Assembly: GCA_024235875.1 (NCBI GenBank)
Contig: JACKLP010000005.1
Span: forward strand, 159,069 to 223,068
DNA length: 64,000 bases
Direction: 5' to 3'
Source: Burkholderiaceae bacterium
Lineage (GTDB): Bacteria; Pseudomonadota; Gammaproteobacteria; Burkholderiales; Burkholderiaceae_E
In this document: piece by piece, positions 62,301 through 64,000 of the stretch
Position numbering within the stretch: the first letter of the stretch is position 1
Layout of the letters: every line of letters starts with the position of its first letter
Translations under genes and position numbers: made by a program
The notes under the pieces: model-generated
Told to the model about the DNA's origin: nothing
What the model saw: only the letters and a program-made list of their open reading frames with translations
Databases searched by the model: none

Positions 62301-64000
62301 ATCTCGGGCCCCGGCGGCACGGGGACCCGGATCGAGGGCAACTTCATCGGAACCGACCTCAGCGGCAGCCTGCCCGTGGCCAATGCCTACGGCGTGTCCC
62401 TGGACGGTGCCGCTACCAGCGTCGCGATCGGTGGAACGATTGCCGGAACCAGCAACACGATCGCTTACAACACGGCACAAGGCGTGGTCCTGGCCTCGGG
62501 CGACGTATCGGATGTCTCGATTCTCGGCAACCAGATCCTGGCCAATGGTGCGCTGGGCATCGACCTCGACAATGACGGGCCTACGGCCAATGATGCGTCG
62601 GATCTGGACACCGGCGCCAATGCACTGCTGAACTTTCCGGTGCTCTCGTCGGTTTCGTCGAGTGGTGCGACGACCTATGTCAGTGGCAGCTACCACGGCG
62701 AAGCGAGTACTACGCTCAGAATCGAGTTCTTTGCATCGGTCGCGGTCGATGCCTCAGGCTACGGCGAGGCCGAGCGTCTCCTGGGCTCCACGACGATCGT
62801 CACCGATGGCAGCGGCAACGCGGCATTCAGCAACGTGGCCCTGGCAGCCGTCACCGCGAACGGAGAATATGCGACGGCGACAGCGACGATCGACCTGGGG
62901 GGTGGCAGCTACGGCGCCACGTCCGAGTTCGCCCAAAGCGTCGTCGTTTCGGACCCGGCGCCGATTCTCGACCTGGATCCGGACGACTCGTCCGGCGCGG
63001 GCACGGGCAATTTCGCCACGACCTTCTCGGAAGGGGGCGGTCCGGTCGTGGTCGCGGATGTCGACGCAACGATCGTGGACCCGGATTCGCTGTTCCTGTC
63101 CTCGATGACGATCACCTTGCTCAATCCGCTCGATGGCGCCAACGACCAGCTCTCGGCCGACACGACGGGAACATCGATCACGGCCGTCTACAACCCGGGA
63201 ACCGGTGTGCTGTCGCTCTCGAACCTGGACACGATCGGCAACTATCAGCAGGTCTTGCGAACGGTCCGCTACGAGAACACGTCGTCCAACCCCGATACCA
63301 CCACGCGCATCGTCCAGTTCGTGGCCAATGATGGCACCTACGACAGCGCCATCATGACCGCTTCGGTCGCGATCGCGCCGATCAATGATCCGCCAACGAT
63401 CACCTCGGACGGTGGGGGGGCCAGTGCGCTCGTCAATGTCGCCGAGAACAGCACCGCCGTCACGACCGTGACCAGCACCGACCCCGACGGCGGCGTGCCC
63501 GCCTACACCCTCTCGGGTGGGGCCGATGCCGCGTTCTTCACGATCGACGTCAATAGCGGCATCCTCAGCTTCGTTGCGGCACCGGATTTCGAGACGCCAC
63601 TGGATGGCAATTCCGACAACGTCTACGAACTCACGGTCCAGGTCGACGACGGCAATGGCGGATTCGATTCGCAAAACATCAGCGTGGCGGTCACCAATGT
63701 CAACGAAGCACCGGCGATCAGCTCCGACGGTGGCGGCGCCACGGCCAGCCTGAGCATCGCCGAGAACATCGCCGCCGTCACCACCGTCACCAGCACCGAC
63801 GTCGATGGCGGCGTGCCCGCCTACACGATCACCGGTGGCGCCGATGCGGCGCTGTTCACCCTCGATATCAACACCGGTGCCCTCGCCTTCATCGTCGCGC
63901 CGGACTTCGAGTCCCCGCTCGACGCCAACACCGACAACGTCTACGAACTCACCGTCCAGGTCGACGACGGCAACGGCGGCTTCGATTCCCAGGACATCAC
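50310..64000 (+). CDS. Second giant LEPR-XLL / DUF4347 beta-helix protein, partial (3' end outside window)
   Basis: Open for 4563 codons with no in-frame stop to the right edge. The start MGKRRPSRGHVRP mirrors MGKSRASQGRAR of the first giant protein, which is why the ATG at 50310 is chosen over one at 50349. Order: basic leader; IEEIDPRILFSAE (residue 53 on), a LEPR-XLL-like motif; DUF4347 (about 104-270) with H168 and C211; six beta-helix modules opened near nt 51180, 53400, 56090, 57500, 59640 and 61805; Calx-beta-like segments near 59205-59540 and 61370-61700; a cadherin-like domain near 62950-63370; then cadherin repeats from about 63390. It is a tandem paralogue of the gene at 28401, and not a broken part of it, because it has its own complete N-terminus. 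It lacks the seven-blade propeller. Function is inferred as a giant adhesin. Confidence 0.88.
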   Translation, partial: MGKRRPSRGHVRPMPRAHASARHGAFDFDPQDSANRHDRAAAPARARSTALTIEEIDPRILFSAESLAALTDPNAAIVQSVEPPIEASPPAVATEGTATQLGSTRELVIIDSTVPDANQIADALRSGPEAGRSVDVVVLASGDDGIARVSELLSTADTPYDSLHLISHGNSASTQLGISTLDSVALASRADEIAGWSRGLTAEADLMLYGCDIASTDEGRAFAADLAALTGADVAASTDPTGAAAMGGDFDLEFTAGAIESSVVLSQAAQDGFNGILATFTVTNTNDSGAGSLRQAILDANSSGGADLIAFSIVGPDPYQINVLSALPTITEQVTIDGTTENNFATNGNRPVVVIDGNNLAADGITFSGSADGSSLRGLVIRDFGGNGVTLQAGADNITIAGNYIGSLTNTGANAGAAEANTGVGIWVHGAFATIGGSTASDRNVISGNGSYGVILDSASATGNRVMGNYIGTDATGMLDVGNTDSGVILNFGATNNSIGSDLNGIGDASEGNLISGNDNSGVQIWGTGASSNVVAGNTIGLNATQTASLGNSGVGIQIGGGAGNNTIGGTAAFAGNVIGSSLYSGIEILSSSGNVVQGNLIGTNAAGAAGLGNTNAGIYLASGSSSNTIGGASASARNVISGNEDGILIGNSGSTNNVVQGNYIGTTPDGLSALANTFDGIRIFGGASSNTIGGSVSGMGNVIAGNSQEGIQISDETSDNNVIRGNRIGVSAGGAALGNAGDGIFVTGGADGTIIGGTGAAEGNWIADAGIIGIEVDGASTGTVIRGNRIGTDLAGTANWGSQESNVLIEGGATGTVVGGINAGEANVIAFGGQGGIWTANISLAGASTTGNVISGNSIYGAVGLGIDINNDGVTANDASDPDTGPNNQQNFPVITGALLGSTGTSMTVLFTLNSTPSTTFTFEFYATNTNDRGEAEAEIYLGTTTVATDAGGNLGANYTFGFVGATVLQPGAMITATARNTATGDTSELSAATTAVSAHVAIVDTTSDVVDGNTTNLAALAQSRGADGRISLREAIIAANNTANIDGSTPDQILFNINDALVGGAHTIAVGSALPTITDSLIIDGTSEPDYGSTPVIEINGVSAGAADGLVLSGPGSDGSSILGLAINRFGLSGIALTDSDSNTIQSNFIGTDVTGTVDRGNGGQGISIANGASDNLIGGSGAGEGNLISGNDGNGVNLTGTNTTGNRIEGNIVGLDVTGTADLGNSLVGVAIAQAANGNVIGGTGGARNIISGNDQYGVRIVDNGTDSNRVENNIIGLNATGTAAVANANDGIRVESSGALSGTTIGGTTAGLGNIISGNGGDGIEIRDGATASLVAGNLIGLAADGVTTIANASNGVYVLESDLNTIGGTSTTRRNVISGNTSAGIRISGTGSTGNMVFGNYVGTDTSGLVAAGNAQEGIKVNNGASGNQIGDDVAGAGNLVSGNLNDGIVVGSAGSDNNVIQNNRVGVDATGNASLSNGDDGIQIGSGGPSGNIVGGSTPLARNIISGNLDDGVQIYDGAVGTVVQGNHIGVGADGTTVIGNASSGVRLYGLAVGSQIGGAGVNEGNLIAYNALDGVIVLDTGTDGNSILGNSIHSNLQNGIDLQNDGVTANDAGDADAGPNALQNFPVLTIANSNGGNTYIAGSLNSTAATTYRIEFFSSPMADVSGHGEGLTYLGFATVTTDGSGNASIGATLVGVTVTAGHLVSATATVDQGGGNYADTSEFATNVVATTGNVAPTIAFNSGTFGVPENGGTYIVDGLATVTDPDSADFDTGHLIVDLTANGAPEDRLLVVNEGNGAGQVGVSGSNINFGGTLVATFTGGGDGSTPLDITFNANADTAAVQAVMRRVAYRVMGEDPSTLTRIVRFRLSDGDGGDSNEVTKSLSIIADADVWVTTTADTADGDTSSIQALLADRGADGRISLREAIIAANNTAGANQIYFNIPDALVGGAHTIQPTTALPVIADTVVIDATTEPDFAGTPIVEIDGSLAGAGQSGLELGAGSDASTIRGLSINGFASGLGIEITSSSNHLIAGNYVGLRPDGVTQGLLNYGIYINTGTISGITIGGSAPADRNVISASNGIGVLGGSTTGTTIQGNYIGTDATGTLDRGGSYGIFVSGATGNTIGGAGAGEGNVISGGTTGVFFDINVTGSVIRGNLIGTDASGTGALGNSLAGVRVIGSNNVVGGDALGDGNLIAFNGTGVLLNAAGAADNAILGNSIRDNTGPGIDLAGGGITYNDADDADAGANGLLNFPVLTRVDQVGSDLDVSFAVDLPAGTYRIEFFENPGGGDGSGFGEGQILLGAATVTTTGAAGYENFLRTLIGVTPSQIVGMTTTATVDLGGGNYGATSEFGPLYQGAGVLAVDTTADTADGDTSSIAALLGNRGADGRISLREAILATNNTANGATPDQIRFDITDPLVGGVHTIQPTSALTAITDAVVIDGTTDPDFAGTPIIVINGSLAGAGADGLFLGGSGSTVRGLVINQFGRYGIVADGTGGHTIAGNYIGTDASGVAGLGNAGAGVQVTSANNLIGGYTLADRNVIGANNSGVKLTGVAATGNIVAGNHIGVGADGSSAVGNANQGVLVSSSASATIGGTSAGAGNVISGSLVGVQVSSGATATIQQNRIGTNSAGTASLANVTGIEQAADGGAVLVGGAAALSGNQISGNTSDGVMLSGASSVVAGNSIGTNAAGSAALANGGNGVSIFSSGHTVGGATPIERNLISGNAGFGLLLSSASANTNAVYGNLIGTDSSGSGAIGNGAGGVSITSGANGNEIGSETPDAGNTIAYNVGDGVSLTATAGSNNSIIANRIHSNSDLAIDLGDDGVTSNDLGDPDAGPNQLQNYPVIASVNSIGGDTTITGSLNSATSTPYRLHFYSTPAASADGSGHGEATTYLGYTDVSTGSDGNVNFAARLTGISIAAGDFVTATASQVLGPSNYGSTSELAANLAATNTSAGITVSPTSGLVVGETGTTAQFSVVLDTAPLANVNIALSSSDPSEGTLSSALLTFTPFDWNTPKLVTVTGIDDSIVDGDVGFLAVTAAASSTDPQYNGIDPADVSITNQDNDTFNTIAVSTTADTVDGNTASIAALIADRGADGRISLREAILAANNTPNGPGGGDRIDFIIPDALVGGAHTIALTSALPQITDAVLIDATTEPDYVGTPMVVLDGAALPVAPGNSGLRLEAGSSGSTIRGLVIVNMGQAGIAVTDSSSHVIAGNQIGVATDGVTAAGNAEHGIVVSGTSSNLTIGGGIGADRNLIGGNSQSGIRLDGAGVSQVDILGNYIGITRIGNAALGNGAYGIEIVGAVDVHVGGTNAADGNVVSGNGGDGILVDGAATTVIEGNLVGTDAFGAYAIANTGIGISVLNGAIGTQIGGQYGVAGNIIAGNGTLGIAIAGAGTTATAVQGNVIGLGSGATVQIANGGTGIAITGGASGSLIGGIASQRNVISANGAEGIYIDGAATTGNTVDANYIGTAGDGVAVIGNTFNGIVLTNGAHDNLIGGAVGNRIAGSNAAGINLTATAGTGNALLRNLVWNSAQLGIDLGNDGVDVNDIGDGDTGPNDHLNHPVLVAANSSGGNSSITGTLDAEPSTSYRIEFFSVPAGQDHASGHGEAQVYLGATTVVTDGSGHADIGVFLTGVSITGGDLVTATATVDLGGGLYGSTSEYGANVVATNTTPNVRFTATGASDTTEGGGIAQYNVVLDTVPTADVTVALAVSDSTEASLSTSSLTFTTANWNIPQLITLTGVDDSFVDGNVGYTLITGAATSADPVYNGLDPSDPVLTNLDDDVVNTVVVTTTADTVDGDTASIANLYANMGADGRISLREALLAANGTANAGGNPDRIEFDIPDALVGGRHTISVSSALPSILDAVVIDGTSEPDYAGLPVVVVSGALAGASVDGLTISGADGTAITGLSINQFSGHGILVSAANVTLQSNWIGLDANGTGAAGNGGDGIHAVSADNLTVGGTLAAYRNVISGNASGAGIAISGPGGTGTRIEGNFIGTDLSGSLPVANAYGVSLDGAATSVAIGGTIAGTSNTIAYNTAQGVVLASGDVSDVSILGNQILANGALGIDLDNDGPTANDASDLDTGANALLNFPVLSSVSSSGATTYVSGSYHGEASTTLRIEFFASVAVDASGYGEAERLLGSTTIVTDGSGNAAFSNVALAAVTANGEYATATATIDLGGGSYGATSEFAQSVVVSDPAPILDLDPDDSSGAGTGNFATTFSEGGGPVVVADVDATIVDPDSLFLSSMTITLLNPLDGANDQLSADTTGTSITAVYNPGTGVLSLSNLDTIGNYQQVLRTVRYENTSSNPDTTTRIVQFVANDGTYDSAIMTASVAIAPINDPPTITSDGGGASALVNVAENSTAVTTVTSTDPDGGVPAYTLSGGADAAFFTIDVNSGILSFVAAPDFETPLDGNSDNVYELTVQVDDGNGGFDSQNISVAVTNVNEAPAISSDGGGATASLSIAENIAAVTTVTSTDVDGGVPAYTITGGADAALFTLDINTGALAFIVAPDFESPLDANTDNVYELTVQVDDGNGGFDSQDI
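50343..50384. repeat. 16-bp perfect inverted repeat in the N-terminal codons of the second giant gene
   Basis: Arms 50343-50358 and 50369-50384 are perfectly complementary with a 10-nt loop. It begins 33 nt after the chosen ATG and includes the alternative ATG at 50349. As RNA it would be a very stable hairpin in the early coding region. It is absent from the first giant gene. Confidence 0.8.
63391..64000 (+). repeat. Start of a cadherin-like repeat array in the second giant gene
   Basis: Two units are visible, beginning PTITSDGGGA and PAISSDGGGA, with VAEN/IAEN, DFExPLDxNxDNVYE and VQVDDGNGGFDSQ. The second is cut by the window edge. The array presumably continues, as in the first giant protein. 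Confidence 0.8.

Noticed and set aside
28401..64000. A single giant gene broken by a stop at 50132
   Set aside because: The second frame has its own leader, LEPR-XLL-like motif and complete DUF4347, so these are tandem paralogues.

Overview
The window is a 64 kb piece of a GC-rich bacterial chromosome. The gene order and the proteins point to a betaproteobacterium, most likely of the order Burkholderiales. The order pheA-hisC-tyrA-aroA-cmk-rpsA-ihfB-lapA-lapB-hldE1-hldD next to gyrA, followed by mtaD-ompA-ubiG-gph, is the usual housekeeping layout of that group. The OmpA N-terminus and the murJ/rpsT divergent pair fit as well. A PEP-CTERM protein implies that an exosortase system is encoded elsewhere in the genome.

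Positions 1-28154 are ordinary core genome. They hold the end of a type IV pilus retraction pair (pilU, pilT), yggS, rpsT, murJ, proC, ubiA, a membrane-anchored FecR-domain protein and an exported ComEA-like DNA-binding protein with a repetitive basic tail. A long minus-strand block follows: pheA to tyrA, aroA, cmk, rpsA, ihfB, lapAB, hldE1 and hldD, many with overlapping start and stop codons. Next come a PEP-CTERM protein with a possible internal thioester and an AEC-family permease, both at the place where serC is often found. Then come gyrA, divergent mtaD, ompA with a clear terminator, ubiG and gph.

Positions 28401-64000 are almost entirely two enormous plus-strand paralogues. The first is complete at 7243 residues. 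The second starts at 50310 and is still open at the window edge after 4563 codons. Both begin with an Arg-rich leader, a LEPR-XLL-like motif and a DUF4347 domain carrying the only cysteine I see in each protein. Both continue with several large right-handed beta-helix modules, each opened by a SLREAI-type segment, and then cadherin-like repeats. The first also carries a seven-blade propeller of exact 55-residue units, a PKD domain, an NHL-like propeller, a LamG-like domain and a conserved-looking hydrophobic C-terminus. They look like giant cell-surface or biofilm adhesins. No secretion genes lie in the window.

The most interesting signals are the shared promoter geometry immediately upstream of both giant genes, which predicts leaderless transcripts; the His/Cys pair in DUF4347; and the exact 972-bp block periodicity of the cadherin repeats. 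No tRNA, rRNA, insertion sequence or CRISPR array was recognised, and no intergenic gap exceeds 300 bases.
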